DNA of 64,000 bases from Sepiola atlantica (taxonomy: Eukaryota > Mollusca > Cephalopoda > Sepiida > Sepiolidae), in contig CAUVYP010000244.1 of assembly GCA_963556195.1 (NCBI GenBank), forward strand, positions 3,348,001 through 3,412,000, written 5' to 3'. The notes below the pieces were generated by a model. The model worked only from the letters and a program-made list of their open reading frames with translations, was not told where the DNA came from and did no database searches. A program made the translations under genes and the position numbers. Positions 37,836-51,232 of this stretch are shown piece after piece. Within the stretch, counting starts at the first letter, position 1. Each line of letters begins with the position of its first letter.

Positions 37836-38020
37836 TTTAGCGCGTTTTAAAGTTATATCGCTTTTGATTATAACTTCCACATTTATTCGAATTGTGCAAC
37901 GAAACTTTGCAGACAGTCCCGGAGACACATTTTCTACTGAAGTACCACGTTTCAGAAGTGCAACTCTTGCACTGCCGGAGATATGTCGATACAAACTGAA
38001 TACGCAAAACATCAACAAAA
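37836..38020 (+). repeat. Hybrid monomer at a crossover junction
   Basis: It starts like the one-base-short units at 31890 or 33745 (AAAGTTATATCG). It continues like the H variant at 34115 (GATTATAAC, TCCCGGAG, GTACCACG, GCAACTCTTGCACTG). The switch falls between about 37855 and 37866. To its left the order matches 30.6-31.9 kb; to its right it matches the sequence after 34301. Confidence 0.88.
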
Positions 38021-38392
38021 TTTAGCGCGTTTTAAAGTTGATATCGCTTTTGTTTATAACTTCCACATTTAGTCGAATTGTGCAACGAAACTTTGCAGAC
38101 AGTCGCGGAGACACATGTTCTACTGAAGTACTAAGTTTCAGAAGTGCAGCTTTTGTACTGCCGGAGATATGTCGATACAAACTGAATACGCAAAACATCA
38201 ACAAAATTTAGCGCGTTTTAAAGTTGATATCGCTTTTGTTTATAACTTCCACATTCATTCGAATTGTGCAACGAAACTTTGCAGACAGTCTCAAATACGC
38301 CTTTTCTACTGAAGTACCAAGTTTCAGAAGTGCAGCTCTTGTACTGCCGGAGATATGTCGATACAAACTGAATACGCAAAACATCAACAAAA
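38021..38392 (+). repeat. E-C pair joining hybrid to 9-monomer HOR
   Basis: E at 38021 (ATTTAGTCG, GTACTAAG) and C at 38207 (CATTCATTCG, AAATACGCC) match 34301-34672 apart from single changes. They precede the K unit that opens the next HOR. Confidence 0.85.
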
Positions 38393-41300
38393 TTTAGCGC
38401 GTTTTACAGTTGATATCGCTTTTGTTTATAACTTCCACATTCATTCGAATTGTGCAACGAAACTTTGCAGACAGTCGCGGAGACACATTTGCTACTGAAG
38501 TACCAAGTTTCAGAAGTGCAGCCTTTGTACTGCCGGAGATATGTCGATACAAACTGAATACGCAAAACATCAACAAAATTTAGCGCGTTTTACAGTTGAT
38601 ATCGCTTTTGTTTATAACTTCCACATTTATTCGAATTGTGCAACGAAACTTTGCAGACAGTCGCGGAGACACATGTTCTACTGAAGTACCAAGTTTCAGA
38701 AGTGCAGCTATTGTACTGCCGGAGATATGTCGATACAAACTGAATACGCAAAACATCAACAAAATTTAGCGCGTTTTAAAGTTGATATCGCTTTTGTTTA
38801 TAACTTCCACATTTATTCGAATTGTGCAACGAAACTTTGCAGACAGTCGCGGAGACACATTTTCTACTGAAGTACCAAGTTTCAGAAGTGCAGCTCTTGT
38901 ACTGCCGGAGATATGTCGATACAAACTGAATACGCAAAACATCAACAAAATTTAGCGCGTTTTAAAGTTGATATTGCTTTTGTTTATAACTTCCACATTT
39001 ATTCGAATTGTGCAACGAAACTTTGCAGACAGTCTCAAATAGGCCTTTTCTACTGAAGTACCAAGTTTCAGAAGTGCAACTCTTGTAGTGCCGGAGATAT
39101 GTCGATACAAACTGAATACGCAAAACATCAACAAAATTTAGCGCGTTTTAAAGTTGATATCGCTTTTGTTTATAACTTCCACATTTATTCGAATTGTGCA
39201 ACGAAACTTTGCAGACAGTCTCGAATAGACCTTTGTCTACTGAAGTACCAAGTTTCAGAAGTGCAGCTCTTGTACTGCCAGAGATATGTCGATACAAACT
39301 AAATACGCAAAACATCAACAAAATTTAGCGCGTTTTAAAGTTGATATCGCTTTTGTTTATAACTTCCACATTTATTCGAATTGTCCAACGAAACTTTGCA
39401 GACAGTCCCGGAGACACATTTTCTACTGAAGTACCAAGTTTCAGAAGTGCAACTCTTGCACTGCCGGAGATATGTCGATACACACTGAATACGCAAAACA
39501 TCAACAAAATTTAGCGCGTTTTTAAGTTGATATCGCTTTTGTTTATAACTTCCACATTTAGTCGAATTGTGCAACGAAACTTTGCAGACAGTCGCGGAGA
39601 CACATGTTCTACTGAAGTACAAAGTTTCAGAAGTGCAGCTTTCGTACTGCCGGAGATATGTCGATACAAACTGAATACGCAAAACATCAACAAAATTTAG
39701 CGCGTTTTAAAGTTGATATCGCTTTTGTTTATAACTTCCACATTTATTCGAATTGTGCAACGAAACTTTGCAGACAGTCGCGGAGACACATTTTCTACTG
39801 AAGTACCAAGTTTCAGAAGTGCAGCTCTTGTACTGCCGGAGATATGTCGATACAAACTGAATACGCAAAACATCAACAAAATTTAGCGCGTTTTAAAGTT
39901 GATATCGCTTTTGTTTATAACTTCCACATTTATTCGAATTGTGCAACGAAACTTTGCAGACAGTCTCAAATACGCCTTTTCTACTGAAGTACCAAGTTTC
40001 AGAAGTGCAGCTCTTGTACTGCCGGAGATATGTCGATACAAACTGAATACGCAAAACATCAACAAAATTTAGCGCGTTTTACAGTTGATATCGCTTTTGT
40101 TTATAACTTCCACATTCATTCGAATTGTGCAACGAAACTTTGCAGACAGTCGCGGAGACACATTTGCTACTGAAGTACCAAGTTTCAGAAGTGCAGCCTT
40201 TGTACTGCCGGAGATATGTCGATACAAACTGAATACGCAAAACATCAACAAAATTTAGCGCGTTTTACAGTTGATATCGCTTTTGTTTATAACTTCCACA
40301 TTTATTCGAATTGTGCAACGAAACTTTGCAGACAGTCGCGGAGACACATGTTCTACTGAAGTACCAAGTTTCAGAAGTGCAGCTATTGTACTGCCGGAGA
40401 TATGTCGATACAAACTGAATACGCAAAACATCAACAAAATTTAGCGCGTTTTAAAGTTGATATCGCTTTTGTTTATAACTTCCACATTTATTCGAATTGT
40501 GCAACGAAACTTTGCAGACAGTCGCGGAGACACATTTTCTACTGAAGTACCAAGTTTCAGAAGTGCAGCTCTTGTACTGCCGGAGATATGTCGATACAAA
40601 CTGAATACGCAAAACATCAACAAAATTTAGCGCGTTTTAAAGTTGATATTGCTTTTGTTTATAACTTCCACATTTATTCGAATTGTGCAACGAAACTTTG
40701 CAGACAGTCTCAAATAGGCCTTTTCTACTGAAGTACCAAGTTTCAGAAGTGCAACTCTTGTAGTGCCGGAGATATGTCGATACAAACTGAATACGCAAAA
40801 CATCAACAAAATTTAGCGCGTTTTAAAGTTGATATCGCTTTTGTTTATAACTTCCACATTTATTCGAATTGTGCAACGAAACTTTGCAGACAGTCTCGAA
40901 TAGACCTTTGTCTACTGAAGTACCAAGTTTCAGAAGTGCAGCTCTTGTACTGCCAGAGATATGTCGATACAAACTAAATACGCAAAACATCAACAAAATT
41001 TAGCGCGTTTTAAAGTTGATATCGCTTTTGTTTATAACTTCCACATTTATTCGAATTGTCCAACGAAACTTTGCAGACAGTCCCGGAGACACATTTTCTA
41101 CTGAAGTACCAAGTTTCAGAAGTGCAACTCTTGCACTGCCGGAGATATGTCGATACACACTGAATACGCAAAACATCAACAAAATTTAGCGCGTTTTTAA
41201 GTTGATATCGCTTTTGTTTATAACTTCCACATTTAGTCGAATTGTGCAACGAAACTTTGCAGACAGTCGCGGAGACACATGTTCTACTGAAGTACAAAGT

Positions 41301-41742
41301 TTCAGAAGTGCAGCTTTCGTACTGCCGGAGATATGTCGATACAAACTGAATACGCAAAACATCAACAAAATTTAGCGCGTTTTAAAGTTGATATCGCTTT
41401 TGTTTATAACTTCCACATTTATTCGAATTGTGCAACGAAACTTTGCAGACAGTCGCGGAGACACATTTTCTACTGAAGTACCAAGTTTCAGAAGTGCAGC
41501 TCTTGTACTGCCGGAGATATGTCGATACAAACTGAATACGCAAAACATCAACAAAATTTAGCGCGTTTTAAAGTTGATATCGCTTTTGTTTATAACTTCC
41601 ACATTTATTCGAATTGTGCAACGAAACTTTGCAGACAGTCTCAAATACGCCTTTTCTACTGAAGTACCAAGTTTCAGAAGTGCAGCTCTTGTACTGCCGG
41701 AGATATGTCGATACAAACTGAATACGCAAAACATCAACAAAA
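38393..41742 (+). repeat. 9-monomer HOR, two near-identical tandem copies (1,675 bp each)
   Basis: Copies 38393-40067 and 40068-41742 read K E D C B(+1) H E D C. Rare changes occur in both: GCCTTTGTACTG in K, GATATTGC and TTGTAGTGCC in C, GACCTTTGTCTACT in the 187-bp B, ATACACACTG in H, and GCGTTTTTAAG with TTTCGTACTG in E. I saw no difference within the units on reading. The next K (41743) begins a third, changed round. Confidence 0.93.
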
Positions 41743-43418
41743 TTTAGCGCGTTTTACAGTTGATATCGCTTTTGTTTATAACTTCCACATTCATTCGAAT
41801 TGTGCAACGAAACTTTGCAGACAGTCGCGGAGACACATTAGCTACTGAAGTACCAAGTTTCAGAAGTGCAGCTCTTGTACTGCCGGAGATATGTCGATAC
41901 AAACTGAATACGCAAAACATCAACAACATTTAGCGCGTTTTACAGTTGATATCGCTTTTGTTTATAACTTCCACATTTATTCGAATTGTGCAACGAAACT
42001 TTGCAGACAGTCGCGGAGACACATGTTCTACTGAAGTACCAAGTTTCAGAAGTGCAGCTCTTGTACTGCCGGAGATATGTCGATACAAACTGAATACGCA
42101 AAACATCAACAAAATTTAGCGCGTTTTAAAGTTGATATCGCTTTTGTTTATAACTTCCACATTTATTCGAATTGTGCAACGAAACTTTGCAGACAGTCTC
42201 AAATAGGCCTTGTCTACTGAAGTACCAAGTTTCAGAAGTGCAGCTCTTGTAGTGCCGGAGATATGTCGATACAAACTGAATACGCAAAACATCAACAAAA
42301 TTTAGCGCGTTTTAAAGTTGATATCGCTTTTGTTTATAACTTCCACATTTATTCGAATTGTGCAACGAAACTTTGCAGACAGTCTCGAATAGGCCTTTGT
42401 CTACTGAAGTACCAAGTTTCAGAAGTGCAGCTCTTGTACTGCCAGAGATATGTCGATACAAACTAAATACGCAAAACATCAACAAAATTTAGCGCGTTTT
42501 AAAGTTGATATCGCTTTTGTTTATAACTTCCACATTTATTCGAATTGTGCAACGAAACTTTGCAGACAGTCTCAAATACGCCTTTTCTACTGAAGTACCA
42601 AGTTTCAGAAGTGCAGCTCTTGTACTGCCGGAGATATGTCGATACAAACTGAATACGCAAAACATCAACAAAATTTAGCGCGTTTTACAGTTGATATCGC
42701 TTTTGTTTATAACTTCCACATTCATTCGAATTGTGCAACGAAACTTTGCAGACAGTCGCGGAGACACATTAGCTACTGAAGTACCAAGTTTCAGAAGTGC
42801 AGCTCTTGTACTGCCGGAGATATGTCGATACAAACTGAATACGCAAAACATCAACAACATTTAGCGCGTTTTACAGTTGATATCGCTTTTGTTTATAACT
42901 TCCACATTTATTCGAATTGTGCAACGAAACTTTGCAGACAGTCGCGGAGACACATGTTCTACTGAAGTACCAAGTTTCAGAAGTGCAGCTCTTGTACTGC
43001 CGGAGATATGTCGATACAAACTGAATACGCAAAACATCAACAAAATTTAGCGCGTTTTAAAGTTGATATCGCTTTTGTTTATAACTTCCACATTTATTCG
43101 AATTGTGCAACGAAACTTTGCAGACAGTCTCAAATAGGCCTTGTCTACTGAAGTACCAAGTTTCAGAAGTGCAGCTCTTGTAGTGCCGGAGATATGTCGA
43201 TACAAACTGAATACGCAAAACATCAACAAAATTTAGCGCGTTTTAAAGTTGATATCGCTTTTGTTTATAACTTCCACATTTATTCGAATTGTGCAACGAA
43301 ACTTTGCAGACAGTCTCGAATAGGCCTTTGTCTACTGAAGTACCAAGTTTCAGAAGTGCAGCTCTTGTACTGCCAGAGATATGTCGATACAAACTAAATA
43401 CGCAAAACATCAACAAAA
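41557..43418 (+). repeat. 5-monomer HOR, two near-identical tandem copies (931 bp each)
   Basis: Copies 41557-42487 and 42488-43418 read C K E C B(+1). Shared private changes are CATTAGCTACT and CAACAACATTTAGC in and after K, CCTTGTCTACT and TTGTAGTGCC in the second C, and CCTTTGTCTACT in the 187-bp B. It derives from the preceding 9-monomer HOR by loss of four units. Confidence 0.93.
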
Positions 43419-44721
43419 TTTAGCGCGTTTTAAAGTTGATATCGCTTTTGTTTATAACTTCCACATTTATTCGAATTGTGCAACGAAACTTTGCAGACAG
43501 TCGCGGAGACACATGTTCTACTGAAGTACCAAGTTTCAGAAGTGCAGCTCTTGTACTGCCGGAGATATGTCGATACAAACTGAATACGCAAAACATCAAC
43601 AAAATTTAGCGCGTTTTACAGTTGATATCGCTTTTGTTTATAACTTCCACATTTATTCGAATTGTGCAACGAAACTTTGCAGACAGTCGCGGAGACACAT
43701 TTTCTACTGAAGTACCAAGTTTCAGAAGTGCAGCTCTTGTACTGCCGGAGATATGTCGATACAAACTGAATACGCAAAACATCAACAAAATTTAGCGCGT
43801 TTTAAAGTTGATATCGCTTTTGTTTATAACTTCCACATTTATTCGAATTGTGCAACGAAACTTTGCAGACAGTCTCAAATAGGCCTTGTCTACTGAAGTA
43901 CCAAGTTTCAGAAGTGCAGCTCTTGTAGTGCCGGAGATATGTCGATACAAACTGAATACGCAAAACATCAACAAAATTTAGCGCGTTTTAAAGTTGATAT
44001 CGCTTTTGTTTATAACTTCCACATTTATTCGAATTGTGCAACGAAACTTTGCAGACAGTCTCGAATAGGCCTTTGTCTACTGAAGTACCAAGTTTCAGAA
44101 GTGCAGCTCTTGTACTGCCAGAGATATGTCGATACAAACTAAATACGCAAAACATCAACAAAATTTAGCGCGTTTTAAAGTTGATATCGCTTTTGTTTAT
44201 AACTTCCACATTTATTCGAATTGTCCAACGAAACTTTGCAGACAGTCCCGGAGACACATTTTCTACTGAAGTACCAAGTTTCAGAAGTGCAACTCTTGCA
44301 CTACCGGAGATATGTCGATACACACTGAATACGCAAAACATCAACAAAATTTAGCGCGTTTTAAAGTTGATATCGCTTTTGTTTATAACTTCCACATTTA
44401 GTCGAATTGTGCAACGAAACTTTGCAGACAGTCGCGGAGACACATGTTCTACTGAAGTACCAAGTTTCAGAAGTGCAGCTTTTGTACTGCCGGAGATATG
44501 TCGATACAAACTGAATACGCAAAACATCAACAAAATTTAGCGCGTTTTAAAGTTGATATCGCTTTTGTTTATAACTTCCACATTTATTCGAATTGTGCAA
44601 CGAAACTTTGCAGACAGTCGCGGAGACACATTTTCTACTGAAGTACCAAGTTTCAGAAGTGCAGCTCTTGTACTGCCGGAGATATGTCGATACAAACTGA
44701 ATACGCAAAACATCAACAAAA
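43419..44721 (+). repeat. Transitional segment E D C B(+1) H E D
   Basis: The D C B(+1) H E D run (43605-44721) resembles 38765-39881, without K. The H at 44164 has ATACACACTG and CACTACCGG. The D at 44536 ends with AAATTCAGCG, so the following unit starts TTCAGCGCG. Confidence 0.85.
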
Positions 44722-47700
44722 TTCAGCGCGTTTTAAAGTTGATATCGCTTTTGTTTATAACTTCCACATTTATTCGAATTGTGCAACGAAACTTTGCAGA
44801 CAGTCGCGGAGACACATGTTCTACTGAAGTACCAAGTTTCAGAAGTGCAGCTCTTGTACTGCCGGAGATATGTCGATACAAACTAGATACGCAAAACATC
44901 AACAAAATTTAGCGCGTTTTAAAGTTGATATCGCTTTTGTTTATAACTTCCACATTTATTCGAATTGTGCAACGAAACTTTGCAGACAGTCTCGAATAGG
45001 CCTTTTCTACTGGAGTACCAAGTTTCAGAAGTGCAGCTCTTGTACTGCCGGAGATATGTCGATACAAACTGAATACGCAAAACATCAACAAAATTTAGCG
45101 CGTTTTACAGTTGATATCGCTTTTGTTTATAACTTCCACATTTATTCGAATTGTGCAACGAAACTTTGCAGACAGTCTCGAATAGGCCTTTTCTACTGAA
45201 GTACCAAGTTTCAGAAGTGCAGCTCTTGTACTGCCGGAGATATGTCGATACAAACTAAATACGCAAAACATTAACAAAATTTAGCGCGTTTTAAAGTTGA
45301 TATCGCTTTTGTTTATAACTTCACCATTTATTCGAATTGTCCAACGAAACTTTGCAGACAGTCGCGGAGACACATTTTCTACTGAAGTATTAAGTTTCAG
45401 AAGTGCAACACTTGCACTGCCGGAGATATGTCGATACAAACTGAATACGCAAAACATCAACAAAATTTAGCGCGTTTTGAAGTTGATATCGCTTTTGTTT
45501 ATAACTTCCACATTTATTCGAATTGTGCAACGAAACTTTGCAGACAGTCGCGGAGACACATGTTCTACTGAAGTACCAAGTTTCAGAAGTGCAGCTCTCG
45601 TACTGCCGGAGATATGTCGATACAAACTGAATACGCAAAACATCAACAAAATTTAGCGCGTTTTAAAGTTGATATCGCTTTTGTTTATAACTTCCACATT
45701 TATTCGAATTGTGCAACGAAACTTTGCAGACAGTCGCGGAGACACATTTTCTACTGAAGTACCAAGTTTCAGAAGTGCAGCTCTTGTACTGCCGCAGATA
45801 TGTCGATACAAACTGAATACGCAAAACATCAACAAAATTTAGCGCGTTTTAAAGTTGATATCGCTTTTGTTTATAACTTCCACATTTATTCGAATTGTGC
45901 AACGAAACTTTGCAGACAGTATCGAATATGCCTTTTCTACTGAAGTACCAAGTTTCAGAAGTGCAGCTCTTGTACTGCCGGAGATATGTCGATACAAACT
46001 GAATACGCAAAACATCAACAAAATTTAGCGCGTTTTAAAGTTGATATCGCTTTTGTTTATAACTTCCACATTTATTCGAATTGTGCAACGAAACTTTGCA
46101 GACAGTCGCGGAGACACATGTTCTACTGAAGTACCAAGTTTCAGAAGTGCAGCTGTTGTACTGCCGGAGATATGTCGATACAAACTGAATACGCAAAACA
46201 TCAACAAAATTTAGCGCGTTTTAAAGTTGATATCGCTTTTGTTTATAACTTCCACATTTATTCGAATTGTGCAACGAAACTTTGCAGACAGTCTCAAATA
46301 GGCCTTTTCTACTGAAGTACCAAGTTTCAGAAGTGCAGCTCTTGTACTGCCGAAGATATGTCGATACAAACTGAATACGCAAAACATCAACAAAATTTAG
46401 CGCGTTTTAAAGTTGATATCGCTTTTGTTTATAACTTCCACATTTATTCGAATTGTGCAACGAAACTTTGCAGACAGTCGCGGAGACACATGTTCTACTG
46501 AAGTACCAAGTTTCAGAAGTGCAGCTCTTGTACTGCCGGAGATATGTCGATACAAACTGAATACGCAAAACATCAACAAAATTTAGCGCGTTTTAAAGTT
46601 GATATCGCTTTTGTTTATAACTTCCACATTTATTCGAATTGTGCAACGAAACTTTGCAGACAGTCGCGGAGACACATGTTCTACTGAAGTACCAAGTTTC
46701 AGAAGTGCAGCTGTTGTACTGCCGGAGATATGTCGATACAAACTGAATACGCAAAACATCAACAAAATTTAGCGCGTTTTAAAGTTGATATCGCTTTTGT
46801 TTATAACTTCCACATTTATTCGAATTGTGCAACGAAACTTTGCAGACAGTCTCAAATAGGCCTTTTCTACTGAAGTACCAAGTTTCAGAAGTGCAGCTCT
46901 TGTACTGCCGAAGATATGTCGATACAAACTGAATACGCAAAACATCAACAAAATTTAGCGCGTTTTAAAGTTGATATCGCTTTTGTTTATAACTTCCACA
47001 TTTATTCGAATTGTGCAACGAAACTTTGCAGACAGTCGCGGAGACACATGTTCTACTGAAGTACCAAGTTTCAGAAGTGCAGCTCTTGTACTGCCGGAGA
47101 TATGTCGATACAAACTAGATACGCAAAACATCAACAAAATTTAGCGCGTTTTAAAGTTGATATCGCTTTTGTTTATAACTTCCACATTTATTCGAATTGT
47201 GCAACGAAACTTTGCAGACAGTCGCGGAGACACATTTTCTACTGAAGTACCAAGTTTCAGAAGTGCAGCTCTTGTACTGCCGGAGATATGTCGATACAAA
47301 CTGAATACGCAAAACATCAACAAAATTTAGCGCGTTTTAAAGTTGATATCGCTTTTGTTTATAACTTCCACATTTATTCGAATTGTGCAACGAAACTTTG
47401 CAGACAGTCGCGGAGACACATGTTCTACTGAAGTACCAAGTTTCAGAAGTGCAGCTCTTGTACTGCCGGAGATATGTCGATACAAACTAGATACGCAAAA
47501 CATCAACAAAATTTAGCGCGTTTTAAAGTTGATATCGCTTTTGTTTATAACTTCCACATTTATTCGAATTGTGCAACGAAACTTTGCAGACAGTCTCGAA
47601 TAGGCCTTTTCTACTGGAGTACCAAGTTTCAGAAGTGCAGCTCTTGTACTGCCGGAGATATGTCGATACAAACTGAATACGCAAAACATCAACAAAATTT

Positions 47701-50301
47701 AGCGCGTTTTACAGTTGATATCGCTTTTGTTTATAACTTCCACATTTATTCGAATTGTGCAACGAAACTTTGCAGACAGTCTCGAATAGGCCTTTTCTAC
47801 TGAAGTACCAAGTTTCAGAAGTGCAGCTCTTGTACTGCCGGAGATATGTCGATACAAACTAAATACGCAAAACATTAACAAAATTTAGCGCGTTTTAAAG
47901 TTGATATCGCTTTTGTTTATAACTTCACCATTTATTCGAATTGTCCAACGAAACTTTGCAGACAGTCGCGGAGACACATTTTCTACTGAAGTATTAAGTT
48001 TCAGAAGTGCAACTCTTGCACTGCCGGAGATATGTCGATACAAACTGAATACGCAAAACATCAACAAAATTTAGCGCGTTTTAAAGTTGATATCGCTTTT
48101 GTTTATAACTTCCACATTTATTCGAATTGTGCAACGAAACTTTGCAGACAGTCGCGGAGACACATGTTCTACTGAAGTACCAGGTTTCAGAAGTGCAGCT
48201 CTTGTACTGTTGGAGATATGTCGATACAAACTGAATACGCAAAACATCAACAAAATTTAGCGCGTTTTACAGTTGATATCGCTTTTGTTTATAACTTCCA
48301 CATTTATTCGAATTGTGCAACGAAACTTTGCAGACAGTCTCAAATAGGCCTTTTCTACTGAAGTACCAAGTTTCAGAAGTGCAGCTCTTGTACTGCCGCA
48401 GATATGTCGATACAAACTGAATACGCAAAACATCAACAAAATTTAGCGCGTTTTAAAGTTGATATCGCTTTTGTTTATAACTTCCACATTTATTCGAATT
48501 GTGCAACGAAACTTTGCAGACAGTATCGAATATGCCTTTTCTACTGAAGTACCAAGTTTCAGAAGTGCAGCTCTTGTACTGCCGGAGATATGTCGATACA
48601 AACTGAATACGCAAAACATCAACAAAATTTAGCGCGTTTTAAAGTTGATATCGCTTTTGTTTATAACTTCCACATTTATTCGAATTGTGCAACGAAACTT
48701 TGCAGACAGTCGCGGAGACACATGTTCTACTGAAGTACCAAGTTTCAGAAGTGCAGCTGTTGTACTGCCGGAGATATGTCGATACAAACTGAATACGCAA
48801 AACATCAACAAAATTTAGCGCGTTTTAAAGTTGATATCGCTTTTGTTTATAACTTCCACATTTATTCGAATTGTGCAACGAAACTTTGCAGACAGTCTCA
48901 AATAGGCCTTTTCTACTGAAGTACCAAGTTTCAGAAGTGCAGCTCTTGTACTGCCGAAGATATGTCGATACAAACTGAATACGCAAAACATCAACAAAAT
49001 TTAGCGCGTTTTAAAGTTGATATCGCTTTTGTTTATAACTTCCACATTTATTCGAATTGTGCAACGAAACTTTGCAGACAGTCGCGGAGACACATGTTCT
49101 ACTGAAGTACCAAGTTTCAGAAGTGCAGCTCTTGTACTGCCGGAGATATGTCGATACAAACTAGATACGCAAAACATCAACAAAATTTAGCGCGTTTTAA
49201 AGTTGATATCGCTTTTGTTTATAACTTCCACATTTATTCGAATTGTGCAACGAAACTTTGCAGACAGTCTCGAATAGGCCTTTTCTACTGGAGTACCAAG
49301 TTTCAGAAGTGCAGCTCTTGTACTGCCGGAGATATGTCGATACAAACTGAATACGCAAAACATCAACAAAATTTAGCGCGTTTTACAGTTGATATCGCTT
49401 TTGTTTATAACTTCCACATTTATTCGAATTGTGCAACGAAACTTTGCAGACAGTCTCGAATAGGCCTTTTCTACTGAAGTACCAAGTTTCAGAAGTGCAG
49501 CTCTTGTACTGCCGGAGATATGTCGATACAAACTAAATACGCAAAACATTAACAAAATTTAGCGCGTTTTAAAGTTGATATCGCTTTTGTTTATAACTTC
49601 ACCATTTATTCGAATTGTCCAACGAAACTTTGCAGACAGTCGCGGAGACACATTTTCTACTGAAGTATTAAGTTTCAGAAGTGCAACTCTTGCACTGCCG
49701 GAGATATGTCGATACAAACTGAATACGCAAAACATCAACAAAATTTAGCGCGTTTTAAAGTTGATATCGCTTTTGTTTATAACTTCCACATTTATTCGAA
49801 TTGTGCAACGAAACTTTGCAGACAGTCGCGGAGACACATGTTCTACTGAAGTACCAAGTTTCAGAAGTGCAGCTCTTGTACTGCCGGAGATATGTCGATA
49901 CAAACTGAATACGCAAAACATCAACAAAATTTAGCGCGTTTTAAAGTTGATATCGCTTTTGTTTATAACTTCCACATTTATTCGAATTGTGCAACGAAAC
50001 TTTGCAGACAGTCGCGGAGACACATGTTCTACTGAAGTACCAAGTTTCAGAAGTGCAGCTGTTGTACTGCCGGAGATATGTCGATACAAACTGAATACGC
50101 AAAACATCAACAAAATTTAGCGCGTTTTAAAGTTGATATCGCTTTTGTTTATAACTTCCACATTTATTCGAATTGTGCAACGAAACTTTGCAGACAGTCT
50201 CAAATAGGCCTTTTCTACTGAAGTACCAAGTTTCAGAAGTGCAGCTCTTGTACTGCCGAAGATATGTCGATACAAACTGAATACGCAAAACATCAACAAA
50301 A
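44722..50301 (+). repeat. 9-monomer HOR region introducing class I
   Basis: 44722-46395 reads E B B I E D A E C (1,674 bp). 46396-47325 (E E C E D) is an insertion built from the same units. 47326-48999 repeats the 9-monomer order with C in place of D. 49000-50301 is a 7-monomer version without the C and A. Markers: AAACTAGATAC in the first E of each round, CTGGAGTACC in the first B, AACATTAAC at the end of the second B, AATATGCC in A, and CCGAAGATATG in the last C. Confidence 0.9.
46024..47139 (+). repeat. 558-bp (3-monomer) tandem duplication
   Basis: E C E at 46024-46581 is repeated at 46582-47139. Both copies have GCTGTTG in the first E and CCGAAGATATG in C. The last E of the second copy has AAACTAGATAC, so the duplication joined into a unit like that at 44722. 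Confidence 0.9.
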
Positions 50302-51232
50302 TTTAGCGCGTTTTACAGTTGATATCGCTTTTGTTTATAACTTCCACATTCATTCGAATTGTGCAACGAAACTTTGCAGACAGTCGCGGAGACAAATTTG
50401 CTACTGAAGTACCAAGTTTCAGAAGTGCAGCTCTTGTACTGCCGGAGATATGTCGATACAAACTGAATACGCAAAACATCAACAAAATTTAGCGCGTTTT
50501 ACAGTTGATATCGCTTTTGTTTATAACTTCCACATTTATTCGAATTGTGCAACGAAACTTTGCAGACAGTCGCGAAGACACATGTTCTACTGAAGTACCA
50601 AGTTTCAGAAGTGCAGCTCTTGTACTGCCGGAGATATGTCGATACAAACTGAATACGCAAAACATCAACAAAATTTAGCGCGTTTTAAAGTTGATATCGC
50701 TTTTGTTTATAACTTCCACATTTATTCGAATTGTGCAACGAAACTTTGCAGACAGTCGCGGAGACACATTTTCTACTGAAGTACCAAGTTTCAGAAGTGC
50801 AGCTCTTGTACTGCCGGAGATATGTCGATACAAACTGAATACGCAAAACATCAACAAAATTTAGCGCGTTTTAAAGTTGATATCGCTTTTGTTTATAACT
50901 TCCACATTTATTCGAATTGTGCAACGAAACTTTGCAGACAGTCTCAAATAGGCCTTTTCTACTGAAGTATCAAGTTTCAGAAGTGCAGCTCTTGTAGTGC
51001 CGGAGATATGTCGATACAAACTAGATACGCAAAACATCAACAAAATTTAGCGCGTTTTAAAGTTGATATCGCTTTTGTTTATAACTTCCACATTTATTCG
51101 AATTGTGCAACGAAACTTTGCAGACAGTCTCGAATAGGCCTTTGTCTACTGAAGTACCAAGTTTCAGAAGTGCAGCTCTTGTACTGCCGGAGATATGTCG
51201 ATACAAACTAAATACGCAAAACATCAACAAAA
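50302..51232 (+). repeat. Reappearance of K E D C B(+1)
   Basis: K at 50302 (GACAAATTTGCTACT), E at 50488 (CGCGAAGACAC), D, C with TTGTAGTGCC and AAACTAGATAC (50860), and the 187-bp B with CCTTTGTCTACT (51046). It is the 38-44 kb haplotype appearing again on the right side of the class I region. Confidence 0.87.
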
